A DNA stretch of 64,000 nt. Source: Brevibacterium sp. p3-SID960 (lineage in GTDB: Bacteria; Actinomycetota; Actinomycetes; Actinomycetales; Brevibacteriaceae). The DNA lies in assembly GCF_025144725.1 (NCBI RefSeq), contig NZ_JALXKS010000010.1, forward strand, positions 1 to 64,000, written 5' to 3'. Each line of letters starts with the position of its first letter. Positions within the stretch are counted from its first letter, which is position 1. The notes under the pieces were generated by a model that was not told the DNA's origin, searched no databases, and worked only from the letters and a program-made list of their open reading frames with translations. Shown piece by piece: positions 15,360-24,756 of the stretch. Position numbers and translations under genes: made by a program.

Positions 15360-16130
15360 ATGAAATCGACTCTCACCACCACCGGTGCGCTCACGGCGGT
15401 TGCCACCCTCATGCTCAGCGCCTGCTCCAGCGGGTCCGGCAACGGCGGCGAATCCGACAGCGGGTCCATCATCGTCTTCGCTGCTGCCTCTCTCAACCAG
15501 GTCTTCGCCGATCTCGGCGAGTCCTTTGAGGAGGAGACCGGCATCTCCGTCGACTTCTCCTTCGGCGGTTCTCCCGACCTTGCCGCCCAGATGCAGGCCG
15601 GGGCTCCTGCCGACGTGTTCGCCTCAGCCAATGAGAGGAACATGGACAAGATGACCGACGAGGAACTGATGGAAGGCCAGCCGCAGAGGTTCGCCACCAA
15701 CGCTCTCACCATCGTCACCGCCCCAGACAATCCCAGAGACGTCGAGGACCTGCACAGCCTGAGCGCCGATGACATCTCACTGGTCATCTGCGCACCCGAG
15801 GTGCCCTGCGGTGCCGCCACCCAGGAGGTGGCCGAGCTCGCCGGTGTCGATCTCTCACCTGTGAGCGAGGAGAACGCAGTGACCGATGTGCTCGGCAAGG
15901 TCACCTCCGGCCAGGCCGACGCCGGACTCGTGTACGTCACCGACGCCACCGGTGCCGGAGATGACGTCACCGCCGTGGACTTCCCTGAAGCCGCCGAGGT
16001 CATCAACAACTACCCGATCGGTGTGCTGAAGTCCTCGAAGAACTCCGAGGCCGCCGGGCAGTGGGTCGACTACGTGGTCTCCGACACCGGCCGGGACGCA
16101 CTGGCTGACGCCGGCTTCGGCACACCGTGA
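15360..16130 (+). CDS. modA: Molybdate ABC transporter substrate-binding lipoprotein
   Basis: This 256-residue lipoprotein starts at ATG 15360. The signal peptide ends in a LMLSAC lipobox with Cys22, followed by a Gly/Ser linker. The mature part has the ModA opening [18 protein letters not shown], the anion-binding [20 protein letters not shown], and [13 protein letters not shown]. It captures molybdate or tungstate outside the membrane for ModBC. Its stop overlaps the modB GTG. An in-frame ATG at 15264 lacks a ribosome binding site and would displace the signal peptide. Confidence 0.95.
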   Translation: MKSTLTTTGALTAVATLMLSACSSGSGNGGESDSGSIIVFAAASLNQVFADLGESFEEETGISVDFSFGGSPDLAAQMQAGAPADVFASANERNMDKMTDEELMEGQPQRFATNALTIVTAPDNPRDVEDLHSLSADDISLVICAPEVPCGAATQEVAELAGVDLSPVSEENAVTDVLGKVTSGQADAGLVYVTDATGAGDDVTAVDFPEAAEVINNYPIGVLKSSKNSEAAGQWVDYVVSDTGRDALADAGFGTP

Positions 16131-16912
16131 GTCACGCTGGTCTGCCGCGCTGGCTCTGGCTGCCCGCAGCCTGTGGGGCGGCCATCGTCATCGTGCCCAT
16201 CATCGGGCTGCTGACCCAGGTGCCCTATGCTTCATTGTGGGGTCTCATCAGCTCGGACTCGGCGCTGAGTGCTCTGCGACTGTCGCTGCAGACCTCGCTG
16301 GCGGCCACCGGACTGTGCGTGCTCGGCGGAGTGCCGCTGGCCTTCGTGCTCGCTCGCGCCCGGTTCCCCGGCAGGCGAATGCTGCGCTCTCTGGGCCTGC
16401 TGCCGTTGGTGCTGCCGCCGGTCGTCGGCGGTATCGCGCTGCTGTACACCTTCGGGCGCATGGGCCTCATCGGCCGCTACCTCGAAGCAGGCGGCATCTC
16501 GATCGCTTTCACCGCCATCGCCGTCGTCCTGGCTCAGACCTTCGTGTCGTTGCCCTTCATGGTCATGACGCTCGAAGGCGCGCTGCGCAGCACCGACCCG
16601 CGCTATGAGCGCATCGCCGCAGGGCTGGGCGCCAGCCCCACCCGCACCCTGCTGACGGTGACGGTTCCGGTGCTCGCCCCAGCCCTCGCGTCGGGAACGG
16701 TGCTGTGCTTCGCACGGGCGCTGGGCGAGTTCGGCGCCACCCTCACCTTCGCAGGCTCCCTGCAGGGCCGCACCCGCACGATGCCGCTGGAGATCTATCT
16801 GGCCCGCGAAACCGACCCGGCCTCGGCGATCGCTCTGTCGGCCGTGCTCATGGTCATCGCCTTCACCATCGTCGTGGCGACCTACCGCACCCCCAAGCAG
16901 GCGCGCGCATGA
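16127..16912 (+). CDS. modB: Molybdate ABC transporter permease
   Basis: This 261-residue inner-membrane permease has about five or six helices. It starts at a GTG overlapping the modA stop. The binding-protein-dependent permease (EAA) loop is visible as [21 protein letters not shown], followed by [19 protein letters not shown], characteristic of ModB/CysT. The ATPase gene overlaps its end by 4 bp. Confidence 0.95.
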   Translation: MSHAGLPRWLWLPAACGAAIVIVPIIGLLTQVPYASLWGLISSDSALSALRLSLQTSLAATGLCVLGGVPLAFVLARARFPGRRMLRSLGLLPLVLPPVVGGIALLYTFGRMGLIGRYLEAGGISIAFTAIAVVLAQTFVSLPFMVMTLEGALRSTDPRYERIAAGLGASPTRTLLTVTVPVLAPALASGTVLCFARALGEFGATLTFAGSLQGRTRTMPLEIYLARETDPASAIALSAVLMVIAFTIVVATYRTPKQARA

Positions 16913-17616
16913 GCGACTTGTCTGCTGTCTTCCGGCTGCCGGCCCGCGGGCTCCACATCGACATCGCGGTCCCGGCCGGGTCGACGACGGCGCTCATCGG
17001 GCCGAACGGGGCGGGCAAGTCGACGACCTTCGACGTGCTCTCCGGGCTGCTGACCCCGCCCGAGGCGGAGATCTCCCTCGGCGCGCGCCCGATTGTGCGC
17101 ACCACCGGCCGGAAGGTGCGGGTGCCTGCGCACAAGCGCGGGATCGTGCAGCTGGCACAGGCGCCGCTGCTGTTTCCCACCATGACCGTCGTCGACAACG
17201 TCGCCTTCGGTCTGCGCTGCCGCGGGGTGGCCCGACGCGAGGCCCACAGCCGGGCCGCCGCGATGCTCGAACGCGTCGACCTGGCCGGAATGGAGGACCG
17301 GCGGCCGCACCAGCTCTCCGGCGGGCAGGCCCAGCGGGCGGCGATCGCCCGGGCCGCGATCGCCGAACCGGATCTGCTGCTGCTCGATGAGCCGATGTCA
17401 GCCCTTGACCGTGACAGCGCGCCGCACATCCGTGCGCTGCTGACGGAGCTGCTCGGAGATGCCACCGCACTGCTCATCAGTCACGATCGTGTCGACGTCG
17501 AGGCGCTGGCCGACCGGGTGATCGTGCTCGACCAGGGCGCTGTCGTCCAGGCGGGGACCACAGCTGAAGCGGTGGCGAACCCGGTGCCCGGATTCGCCAG
17601 CCGCTTCTTCAGCTGA
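16909..17616 (+). CDS. modC: Molybdate ABC transporter ATP-binding protein
   Basis: This 235-residue ATPase has Walker [11 protein letters not shown]-loop [11 protein letters not shown], signature [14 protein letters not shown], Walker [13 protein letters not shown] and H-loop LLISHD. It lacks the C-terminal TOBE regulatory domain found in longer ModC proteins (about 350 residues), so molybdate sensing probably falls to the separate HTH-TOBE protein at 14772. It converges on the TPP enzyme gene with only 11 bp between stops. Confidence 0.93.
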   Translation: MSDLSAVFRLPARGLHIDIAVPAGSTTALIGPNGAGKSTTFDVLSGLLTPPEAEISLGARPIVRTTGRKVRVPAHKRGIVQLAQAPLLFPTMTVVDNVAFGLRCRGVARREAHSRAAAMLERVDLAGMEDRRPHQLSGGQAQRAAIARAAIAEPDLLLLDEPMSALDRDSAPHIRALLTELLGDATALLISHDRVDVEALADRVIVLDQGAVVQAGTTAEAVANPVPGFASRFFS

Positions 17617-17627
17617 CGCGCTGTCTT

Positions 17628-19265
17628 TCAGTAGGCCTTGACGCGCTGTTCGACGATGAGATGGATGAGGGCGAACTGACCGTTCTCGGTCGCCTTCAGC
17701 GCCTCATCGAGGGCACCGGGGATATCCTCGTCCTGTTCGACCCGGATACCGAATCCGCCGAAGGCCTGCGCGTAGAGCGCGAAGTCCGGATTCTCCAGCT
17801 GCGTGCCCGAGATCCGCTGTGGGTACGCCCGCTCCTGGTGGGTCCGGATCGTGCCGTACTCCTGGTTGTCCATCACGATGATGAGCGGGGTGGCGCCGTA
17901 CTGCTTGGCGGTGGCGAGCTCCTGGGCGTTCATGAGGAACTCACCATCACCGGCGATCGAGATGACCTGCCGCTTCGGGTATTGCAGGCTCGCTGCCACC
18001 GCCGACGGCACCGAGTAGCCCATCGAGCCGTTGCGGGCCGAGATCATTGAGGCATAGCCGTTGGTCGGGAAGTACCGGTGCGCCCAGTTCGTGTGCTCAC
18101 CGGCACCGAAGGTCACCATCGCATCCTCATCGAGACGCTTGACGAGATTGGCCATCATCGTCGCCATCTTCGCCTGCCCGTCACCGGGCTCAGCCGACGG
18201 CGGGGTGGAGAACTCGACCTGCTTGGCGCGCAGCTCGTTCGTCCACGTCCGCCACGAATCGCACACCGGCAGGTCCATGCGCACGAGGTCGCGGACGAAC
18301 ACATCGGGCTTGGCCACGATCTGGTGGGTCACCGGCCCTGAGCGCCCGCGCAGCGACGGGTCGATGGTGACGATGAAGTTCTTGCGCTCCCAATTCTGCC
18401 GGGCGGTGAACCCGTCGGTGATGACGTCACCGGGAACAGTGCCGACGAAGACGAGCAGATCCGAGCCGTCGAGCACCTCGTGGGTGTGCTGCGGGCGTCC
18501 ATAGCCCAGCGGGCCGACATAGCTCGGGGAGCCGAACGGGACGGTGCCCTCACAGCGCCACTCGGCAGCTGCCGGCAGATTGTGCGCCTCCAGCCACTGG
18601 GTGAAGGTGTCGGCACCCTCACCGGTCCAGTCATTGCCGCCGAAGACGAACAGCGGCCGCTCAGCCTCCATGAGCGCGGACTTCAGCGCCTTCCAGTCCG
18701 TGACCGTCATGCCGCCCTGCGCGACGGGGATCTGCGGGTGGATGATCCCGTCGTTGGGCTGGGTGATGATGTCCTCGGGCAGGCCGACGACCACCGGGCC
18801 GGGACGCCCGGAGACCGCAGCGAACATCGCCTCGGCGACCACCTCGGAGGCCCGCTCCGGGTGGTCGAGGATCATGACGCGCTTGGCACCGGTGTCGAAC
18901 CACGCCTTGGGGTCGAACTCCTGGAAAGCCTCCTTCTCCCGGTGCTCGAACGGGATGAGCCCGACGAAGAGCACCATCGCCGTCGAATCCTGCCAGGCGG
19001 TGTGCAGGCCCACGTGTGCGTTCGCTGCACCCGGGCCGCGGGTGACCATGGCGATGCCCGGCAGTTCGCCGAGCTTGCCGTCGGCCTCAGCCATATAGGC
19101 GGCCCCGCCCTCATGGCGGCACACGACGGTCTCGATCGGCGAGTCGTGCAGCCCATCGAGCACGTCGAGGAAACTCTCGCCGGGCACGACATAGACGCGC
19201 TTGACGCCATGGGCGGCCAATGACTTGACGATCACATGACCGGCGGAGATCTCGGAAGCTGGCAT
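17628..19265 (-). CDS. Thiamine-pyrophosphate enzyme, acetolactate synthase-like
   Basis: This 545-residue enzyme starts at MPASEISAGH; an upstream in-frame ATG at 19352 adds an unlikely basic leader. It has the three TPP-enzyme domains. The N-terminal domain has the catalytic Glu in CRHEGGAAYMAEA and MVTRGPGAANAHVGL. The central domain contains FVGTVPGDVITDGF. The C-terminal TPP motif is GDGEFLMNAQELATAKQ through MDNQEYGTIR. No small IlvN subunit or branched-chain genes adjoin it, so it is probably not the biosynthetic acetohydroxyacid synthase. Sulfoacetaldehyde, oxalyl-CoA or phenylglyoxylate-type decarboxylases are alternatives. Confidence 0.82.
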   Translation of the reverse strand: MPASEISAGHVIVKSLAAHGVKRVYVVPGESFLDVLDGLHDSPIETVVCRHEGGAAYMAEADGKLGELPGIAMVTRGPGAANAHVGLHTAWQDSTAMVLFVGLIPFEHREKEAFQEFDPKAWFDTGAKRVMILDHPERASEVVAEAMFAAVSGRPGPVVVGLPEDIITQPNDGIIHPQIPVAQGGMTVTDWKALKSALMEAERPLFVFGGNDWTGEGADTFTQWLEAHNLPAAAEWRCEGTVPFGSPSYVGPLGYGRPQHTHEVLDGSDLLVFVGTVPGDVITDGFTARQNWERKNFIVTIDPSLRGRSGPVTHQIVAKPDVFVRDLVRMDLPVCDSWRTWTNELRAKQVEFSTPPSAEPGDGQAKMATMMANLVKRLDEDAMVTFGAGEHTNWAHRYFPTNGYASMISARNGSMGYSVPSAVAASLQYPKRQVISIAGDGEFLMNAQELATAKQYGATPLIIVMDNQEYGTIRTHQERAYPQRISGTQLENPDFALYAQAFGGFGIRVEQDEDIPGALDEALKATENGQFALIHLIVEQRVKAY

Positions 19266-19483
19266 GCTGCTCACATCCTCTGTGTGACGTGGGGCTCTAG
19301 GTGGATTGGAGAAACTGTACCAAGCTGTCCGCAGGCCTGCCGCCTGTCTCACGGGCTAGTGACCGAGGTGCCGGACGGCCGCGTCCGAGGTGTGTCACGC
19401 TAGGCTGGCACCGGTGGCTTCCAGCCTTCCGGCAGCGGCCGGATCCCAGAGTCTGGGGCTGCCGCGTCGATGGGGGAGACGAG

Positions 19484-20010
19484 ATGGCCCGGGCGAGGCG
19501 CACCGGCTGGACGCTCGCCGCTGCCGCAGCGGCAGCAGGCCCCTGGACGGATCCACGCGCCGCAGGCCGGGCCCACGATCAGCTCAAGCATCTGCTGCGG
19601 CCTGCCGGCCTGCACGCCCCGGCGGCCGCGAAGGTCATCGAGCTCACCGAGATCGACTCCTCCCGTCAGCGGGCCACCCTGGCGTGGGCGAGGCAGACGA
19701 ACCCGCGTTCGCGCACCCAGGTTCCGGACTGGTCCTACACCTCGGAAGTCGATGTGGCGCACCGGTCGCATCGAGGCGGCAGACGAGCACGCCTTCGTCC
19801 CGGTCATCCTGATCCTCCCGATGCCGAGGTGCTGGCCGCGCTCGGCATCGAGCGCGTCGACCTGGGCATTCCGGCACAGCGGACCCGGGGGCGATCGGAC
19901 AGCGCGGCGGATTCGTCGACGTCGGCATTGTCGACCCCGCCGGTCCAAGCACCGGTGACGACCCGGCACCTGCTGGTGCGGTCCTCACCGAGGTGCTCAC
20001 CAGCAGCTGA
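19484..20010 (+). pseudogene. Hypothetical gene broken by frameshifts
   Basis: The ATG at 19484 opens MARARRTGWTLAAAAAAAGP then AHDQLKHLLRPAGLHAPA, LTEIDSSRQRATLAW and VPDWSYTSEVDVAHR, which read as genuine protein. Continuation then needs three frames: GRIEAADEHAFVPVILILP, then DAEVLAALGIERVDLGIPAQ, then QRGGFVDVGIVDPAGPSTG through AVLTEVLTSS to a stop at 20010. The family is not recognised. Either the gene is decayed or the assembly contains indels here. Confidence 0.45.
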
Positions 20011-20118
20011 CCGCGCTCCCGCGCTCGTCTCATGACAGTGACCGGGCTCCCGCACGCGCCACACGACAGGGCGTGTTGACGCACCGGCAGCAGGCGGTCA
20101 AGCCGCTAGGCTGAAGTC

Positions 20119-20445
20119 ATGTCGAACTGTGTCATCGTCGTCTACACACCCATCGAATCTGCCGATGCCGTGCGCGCCGCACTGGCTGCAGGCGGGGCCG
20201 GGGCCATCGGCGATTACACCGGCTGCTCCTTCTCCAGTCGCGGCACCGGCCGCTTCACCCCGGGCGCTGGCGCCAACCCGGCGATCGGCGACATCGGCAC
20301 TTGTGAAGAAGTCGCCGAAGAGCGCATTGAAGTCATCTGCCCAGCCGAGCTCACCGCCACCGCACTCGACGCGATGCTCGCCGCCCACCCGTACGAGGAG
20401 CCGGCCTACCACGTGATCCCGGTGATGACGCGTGCCGACTTCTGA
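20119..20445 (+). CDS. Stand-alone CutA/YqfO-type (Nif3 insertion) domain protein
   Basis: This 108-residue protein has a ferredoxin-like fold signature. It opens MSNCVIVVYTPIESADAVRA, then GAIGDYTGCSFSSRGTGRF and LDAMLAAHPYEEPAYHVIPV. The G-YTGCSF---GTG-F and HPYEEPAY motifs match the domain inserted in YqfO-type Nif3 proteins, here as a free-standing gene. It may bind a metal or nucleotide. The Nif3 core protein of this genome (55731-56585) lacks the insert. The next gene overlaps its end by 14 bp. Confidence 0.82.
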   Translation: MSNCVIVVYTPIESADAVRAALAAGGAGAIGDYTGCSFSSRGTGRFTPGAGANPAIGDIGTCEEVAEERIEVICPAELTATALDAMLAAHPYEEPAYHVIPVMTRADF

Positions 20446-21463
20446 TACCGGAGCACGCTGCAGGCTCTCCACCGCAGCCGCCCTCGCAGGAATCGCACTG
20501 CTCGCCGCCGGCTGCGGGATCACCGATGAGGCCGACAGCAGTGCTGAACCCGCCCACGACTACACCGTCGACTCCAACGCCGCCGTCAAGGACAGCCCGA
20601 TCTGGACGGATGCCAGCGACGCGGCGATGCTGCGCATCGGGGTGCCCTTCGACCAACCGGGGCTGGGATATCTCTCCGCAGGGAAGACTGTGCCGGCCGG
20701 GTTCCACGCCGAGATCGGCAGCCTCATCGCTGGGCGCCTCGGCTTCGCCTCCCACCAGATCACATGGGTCGATGCATCCGCGGACACGGCTTCCCTGCTC
20801 GCAGGCGAGGAACCAGCCGCTGACCTCCTTATCGACACCGACGGCCAGCCCATCGAGGGACTCGACCCGGCACCCGGACCGGCCGCCGCCGCCTCGGCGA
20901 CGGAGGCCACCGAGTCCGCCGGTGAGGCAGGCGAAACCGCCGAGGGCACTGCCATAGGCGACACGGGCACCGGCGACTCTGCCACTGGCGCCCACGCAAT
21001 CCCAGCCGATCTGGCCGGGCCCTACCACCTCGGCGGCCAGGGTCTGCTGAGCCCGGCAGCATCGGATCTCCAGGAGTTCAGCGAGCTGACCGGCCAGCAG
21101 GTCTGCGCACTGCCCGACTCAACCGGCAAGCAGGCGATCGAGGACCAGACCACCGCTGCGGTCGTCGAACGCGAATCGCTGACCGACTGCGCCGCCGCAC
21201 TGACAGCCGGCGACGTCGACGCCGTCGTCGGACCCGACCTCGACCTGCAGGCACTCGCCGCGCAGGACCCGCAGGCGCTGACGCTGAGCGAGGACCGGCT
21301 GCGCCCGGCCGGATACTGGATCCGGATGCGCACCGAGGACCCCGCCCTGGCAGAGGCGATCGCCGAAGGGATCGCCGCTGCGGCCGACGACGGCGAATGG
21401 GCCCACGCCGTCGAGGCAGCCTTCGGCAGCGACGTCGAGATGACCCCACCCCCGAGGCCGTGA
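20432..21463 (+). CDS. Solute-binding-like lipoprotein (amino-acid type, family 3)
   Basis: This 343-residue exported protein starts at GTG inside the end of the upstream gene. A signal peptide with lipobox LLAAGC precedes a mature part with the SBP_bac_3 outline: MLRIGVPFDQPGLGYLSAGK near the start, and LTDCAAALTAGDVDAVVGPD and YWIRMRTEDPALAEAIAEG near the end. Residues ~145-185 are a long Ala/Glu/Thr/Gly-rich insertion not found in typical binding proteins. No permease or ATPase genes are adjacent. It may be a sensor or an orphan binding protein. Confidence 0.7.
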   Translation: MPTSDTGARCRLSTAAALAGIALLAAGCGITDEADSSAEPAHDYTVDSNAAVKDSPIWTDASDAAMLRIGVPFDQPGLGYLSAGKTVPAGFHAEIGSLIAGRLGFASHQITWVDASADTASLLAGEEPAADLLIDTDGQPIEGLDPAPGPAAAASATEATESAGEAGETAEGTAIGDTGTGDSATGAHAIPADLAGPYHLGGQGLLSPAASDLQEFSELTGQQVCALPDSTGKQAIEDQTTAAVVERESLTDCAAALTAGDVDAVVGPDLDLQALAAQDPQALTLSEDRLRPAGYWIRMRTEDPALAEAIAEGIAAAADDGEWAHAVEAAFGSDVEMTPPPRP

Positions 21464-21502
21464 CCACGCCCGGCGCAGGCAACCCTGCATTAGGGTTGGA
21501 GC

Positions 21503-23086
21503 ATGAGCCAGATCACGCTGCGCAATGCGCGCCTGCTAGCCGAGGACCACTTCACCGCACCGACCACGCTGCACATCAGCAACGGCCGGATCACCGCCAG
21601 CGGCGACGATGCCGCAGATGCACATGCTGGTGAGGTCATCGATGTCGACGGCCAGTGCGTCATGCCCGGGTTCATCGAAAGCCATGGGCACCCGAGCATG
21701 TACGACCGGACCCTCCTGCAGGTCGATGTGCGCCCCGATGTCGTCGACAGCATCGCCGACATCCAGAAAGCCATCCGCGAGGTCGCGAACGGCACTGAGC
21801 CCGGCGGGTGGATCCGCGGAGCCGGCTGGGATGAGACATACCTCGAAGACGACCGGGTGCCCACCCGCGCGGACCTCGACGCCGCGGCACCGGACCATCC
21901 GGTTGTGCTCACCCGCACCTGCCGGCACATGCTGCTGGTGAATTCGAAGGCACTCGACGTCTGCGGCGTCGACGAAGACACCCCGGACCCGGTCGGCGGC
22001 CGGCTGGTCAGGGACGGCAGCGGCCGGCTGACCGGGTTGTGCCAGGAGAAGGCGATGGATCTCATCACCGTCCCCGACTACGCCCCCGATGAGCTCTCCG
22101 GCGGGTTCGCCCGCGCCCAGCAGCAGTTCCTCGACTGGGGCATCACCACCGTCCACGACATGTCCACCAGCCGCACCGACCTGCGCCTGTACACCGAACT
22201 CGCCGCCAGCCGGCAGCTGAGCATTCGACTGCGCCCGTGGCTGTGGGCCCTGACCCAGATGGGCTACGACGGCATTCTCGACGCAGCACTGGCCGCCGGT
22301 GTCACCAGCGGGCTCGGCGACGACTGGATGCGCATCCAGGGCGCGAAGTTCGTCCTCGACGGGGGAGTGGGCGGCAAGACCGCTGCCCTGTGCTGCCCGT
22401 ACGAGCACAGCGACGAGACCGGGATCCTCTACATCGACGATACGACCCTCACCAGGCATCTGCGTGCGGCGGTCGCCGGCGGGCTGCGGCTGGCCATCCA
22501 CAGCATCGGCGATGCCGCCATCGCGCAGGCTCGCCGTGCCCTCACGAACATCGGCGACGATGAGGCGGTGCGCACCCGCCGCACCCGCATCGAGCACTGC
22601 ACCCTGCCGTCTGCGGAGGATCTCGACTTCCTCGCTGAGTGGAACATCATCGCCTGCTCATCCGTCGGCTTCATCTACCACCTCGGCGACTCCTACCTCA
22701 AGGTGCTCGGGCGCGACCGGATGCCGCGGGTCTATCCGCACCGATCCTTCATCGACCGCGGCATCATCGCGCCGGGCAACTCCGACGTCCCGGTCACCAA
22801 CGGCAACCCGTGGGAGGGCATCTACGGGGCGGTGACCCGGACGACGAAGACCGGCCAGGTCCTCGATGCCGAGCAGGGCATTACGCTCGCCGAGGCGATC
22901 CGCGCCTATACCTCGGACGCGGCCTACACCTCCTTCGAAGAGGACACACTCGGCACGCTGGCCCCCGGCGCGCACGCCGACTTCCAGCTCTATGAGCGCG
23001 ACCCCTTCGCCCTCGACCCGGCGGAGTGGCTTCACCTCGCACCCAGCGCGGTCTACGTCGCCGGCGAAAGACAGCCTCTGAGCTAG
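21503..23086 (+). CDS. Metal-dependent amidohydrolase, YtcJ family
   Basis: This 527-residue protein has the Amidohydro_3 layout. The metal-binding HxH is at 61-63 in GFIESHGHPS, the carboxylate or Lys region lies around GAKFVLDGGVGGKTA, later metal ligands are in AIHSIGDAAI and RIEHCTLP, and the final Asp is in APGNSDVPV. Flanking beta-rich urease-like segments sit at both ends (LRNARLLAEDHFTAP; GTLAPGAHADFQLYERD). YtcJ-type enzymes hydrolyse amides or formamides of unknown identity. It is probably transcribed with the lipoprotein gene 39 bp upstream. Confidence 0.88.
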   Translation: MSQITLRNARLLAEDHFTAPTTLHISNGRITASGDDAADAHAGEVIDVDGQCVMPGFIESHGHPSMYDRTLLQVDVRPDVVDSIADIQKAIREVANGTEPGGWIRGAGWDETYLEDDRVPTRADLDAAAPDHPVVLTRTCRHMLLVNSKALDVCGVDEDTPDPVGGRLVRDGSGRLTGLCQEKAMDLITVPDYAPDELSGGFARAQQQFLDWGITTVHDMSTSRTDLRLYTELAASRQLSIRLRPWLWALTQMGYDGILDAALAAGVTSGLGDDWMRIQGAKFVLDGGVGGKTAALCCPYEHSDETGILYIDDTTLTRHLRAAVAGGLRLAIHSIGDAAIAQARRALTNIGDDEAVRTRRTRIEHCTLPSAEDLDFLAEWNIIACSSVGFIYHLGDSYLKVLGRDRMPRVYPHRSFIDRGIIAPGNSDVPVTNGNPWEGIYGAVTRTTKTGQVLDAEQGITLAEAIRAYTSDAAYTSFEEDTLGTLAPGAHADFQLYERDPFALDPAEWLHLAPSAVYVAGERQPLS

Positions 23087-23120
23087 ACTCATCACCACCG
23101 ACCCCAGGAGGAGTTCCGCC

Positions 23121-23441
23121 ATGGAAGACCCTGTTCTCGTCAGCAATCCCGTCGAGGTCGTCGACAACCTCTCACGCGACCGGTTCGAACTGTGGCTGTC
23201 CGGGCCGGAGCGGACCTTCGTCGGATTCCTCGGCTACACGATGCCCGAACCTGGGGTGTACGAGCTCCAGCACACTATCATCGACGAGGCCTTCGGTCGG
23301 CAGGGCTACGCGCGCACCCTCGTGACGAAGGTGCTTCAACAGCTGGCCGAGCGCGACGAGAGGATCATCCCGATGTGCTCATACGTCGCGCGCTACCTCG
23401 AGCGCTTCCCGCAGTACCGCGGACTCGTTGCCGCGCGGTGA
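23121..23441 (+). CDS. GNAT-like acetyltransferase domain protein (YjdJ/GCN5-related)
   Basis: This 106-residue protein has AGGAGGAG seven bases before its ATG. The core GVYELQHTIIDEAFGRQGYA, then RTLVTKVLQQLAERDERIIP and MCSYVARYLERFPQY, is the compact 'Acetyltransf_CG' type found in about 95-residue bacterial proteins, with the acetyl-CoA-binding Q/R-x-x-G-x-G/A reduced to GRQGYA. The substrate is unknown. It ends 72 bp before the tRNA-Asn terminator side. Confidence 0.8.
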   Translation: MEDPVLVSNPVEVVDNLSRDRFELWLSGPERTFVGFLGYTMPEPGVYELQHTIIDEAFGRQGYARTLVTKVLQQLAERDERIIPMCSYVARYLERFPQYRGLVAAR

Positions 23442-23483
23442 GCCCGGACCGCATGAGCTCATCAGCGGCAGCCTGCAGGCACG

Positions 23484-23511
23484 AAAAAGCCCCGCTCGCA
23501 CAGAGCGGGGC
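23484..23511 (-). terminator. Intrinsic terminator of tRNA-Asn
   Basis: On the minus strand GCCCCGCTC, a 5-nt loop and GAGCGGGGC are followed by TTTTT, directly after the tRNA 3' end. This is a canonical rho-independent terminator. Confidence 0.9.
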
Positions 23512-23513
23512 AG

Positions 23514-23589
23514 TGGCTCCCCCGGCTGGGCTCGAACCAGCGACCCTTCGATTAACAGTCGAATGCTCTGCCAACTGAGCTACGGAGGA
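23514..23589 (-). tRNA. tRNA-Asn (GTT)
   Basis: Cloverleaf with acceptor TCCTCCG/CGGGGGA, D-arm GCTC/GAGC, anticodon stem TTCGA/TCGAA with loop CTGTTAA (anticodon GTT), and T-arm GCTGG TTCGAGC CCAGC. The CCA is encoded. It is followed by a strong terminator. Confidence 0.95.
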
Positions 23590-23725
23590 ATAGCGTCATC
23601 GTGATGATCACGCGAGAAACAACTCTAGCACCGGGGTCGCGCAGTTCTCAAATCACCCCAACGGTGACGTGCCTCACGCCCGATTGAGTCGATCCGCACC
23701 GGATCCCGGCACGCACTGCGTGGCT

Positions 23726-23797
23726 GAGTCCCGGATGCGAGGCGCCGCCGAGTCCCGGATGCGAGGCGCCGCCGAGTCCCGTATGTGAGGAACCGCC
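23726..23797 (+). repeat. 24-bp tandem repeat, three units
   Basis: The unit GAGTCCCGGATGCGAGGCGC plus CGCC occurs twice perfectly (23726-23773) and once degenerate (23774-23797). It lies in the non-coding 255 bases between tRNA-Asn and the DMT permease gene, which otherwise shows no gene. Confidence 0.92.
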
Positions 23798-23844
23798 TGG
23801 CGCCGTGTGAGCCTCACCTGAGGGCCGCGGGCTACACTGGCCGG

Positions 23845-24756
23845 GTGACGACCCTACTGGCCATCAGCCTGGCGCTGTTCGCTGCGATCGCACTGGCGTA
23901 CGCCGCGCTGCTGCAGCACAGCGGTGTCAACCAGCGAGAGGAGGACTCCACCCGCTTCCGGGTCCAAGAGTTCGCCCGCATCTTCACCAACCGCACCTGG
24001 CTGCTCGGTCTCATCGTCCTCATCCTCGGCAACGCCGCCAACATCATCGCCCTGGCCATCGCCCCGGTGATGGTCGTTCAGCCGATCGGCGCGGTCGCTC
24101 TCATCACCGCTGTCATCCTCGCCGTCGTCCACCGCGGCTTGGCGCTCACCCGCACGATCATCCTCGCCGTGGCCGCCTGCGGGCTCTCCCTTGCCGCCTT
24201 CGTCGCCGTGGCGGCGGTCATCGGCCGCTACGAGGTGCACTACGGGTCCAGCGCCCACCGCGTTGCCTGGATCGCGCTGGCGCTCGCGGTGATCTTCGGC
24301 GTCGTCATCCTCGTGCGCAACCACCCGCCGCAACTGCTGCTCATCACCGGCTCCGGCCTGCTGTTCGCCACCGTCGCAACGAACGTACACATCATCTCCA
24401 ACCAGTTCTTCGACTCTGGGCTCGGCGGAATCACCTGGTTCAACGTCATCAGCCTCGCGCTGGCCGGGATCATCGGCTCGTGGTTCGTCCAGGCCGCCTA
24501 TGCCGCCGGGCCACCGGAGATGGTCATCGCCGGCCTGACCGTCATCGACCCGATCTTCGCGGTGCTGCTCGGTTCGATAGTGCTCGGCGAAGCCATGGAG
24601 GCCTCCATCCTCCAGCTCGTGCTCATGGCCGTCACCGGGGCGATCGCATGCTGGGCGGTCATCGCGCTGTCCCGGTATCATCCAGACGTGGTGGCCAAGG
24701 AGCGCCAGCGCATGAACGACAAGTACGGCACCCACCCCGATGAGGACGATCGTTGA
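23845..24756 (+). CDS. DMT-superfamily (EamA-like) membrane protein
   Basis: This 303-residue protein starts at GTG 23845; an upstream in-frame ATG at 23785 would place a polar leader before the first helix and is in the repeat region. Nine to ten transmembrane helices are evident (LLAISLALFAAIALAYAALL, WLLGLIVLILGNAANIIALA, and others). GPPEMVIAGLTVIDPIFAVL matches the second DMT repeat. The C-terminal tail is charged (ERQRMNDKYGTHPDEDDR). Its TGA overlaps the TTG start of the glycosyltransferase gene, a pairing that suggests it moves a lipid-linked or glycan precursor, but this is inference. Confidence 0.83.
   Translation: MTTLLAISLALFAAIALAYAALLQHSGVNQREEDSTRFRVQEFARIFTNRTWLLGLIVLILGNAANIIALAIAPVMVVQPIGAVALITAVILAVVHRGLALTRTIILAVAACGLSLAAFVAVAAVIGRYEVHYGSSAHRVAWIALALAVIFGVVILVRNHPPQLLLITGSGLLFATVATNVHIISNQFFDSGLGGITWFNVISLALAGIIGSWFVQAAYAAGPPEMVIAGLTVIDPIFAVLLGSIVLGEAMEASILQLVLMAVTGAIACWAVIALSRYHPDVVAKERQRMNDKYGTHPDEDDR

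Noticed and set aside
17628..19265. Biosynthetic acetohydroxyacid synthase ilvB
   Set aside because: No ilvN or ilvC neighbour and sequence details are not decisive, so it was left as a generic TPP enzyme.
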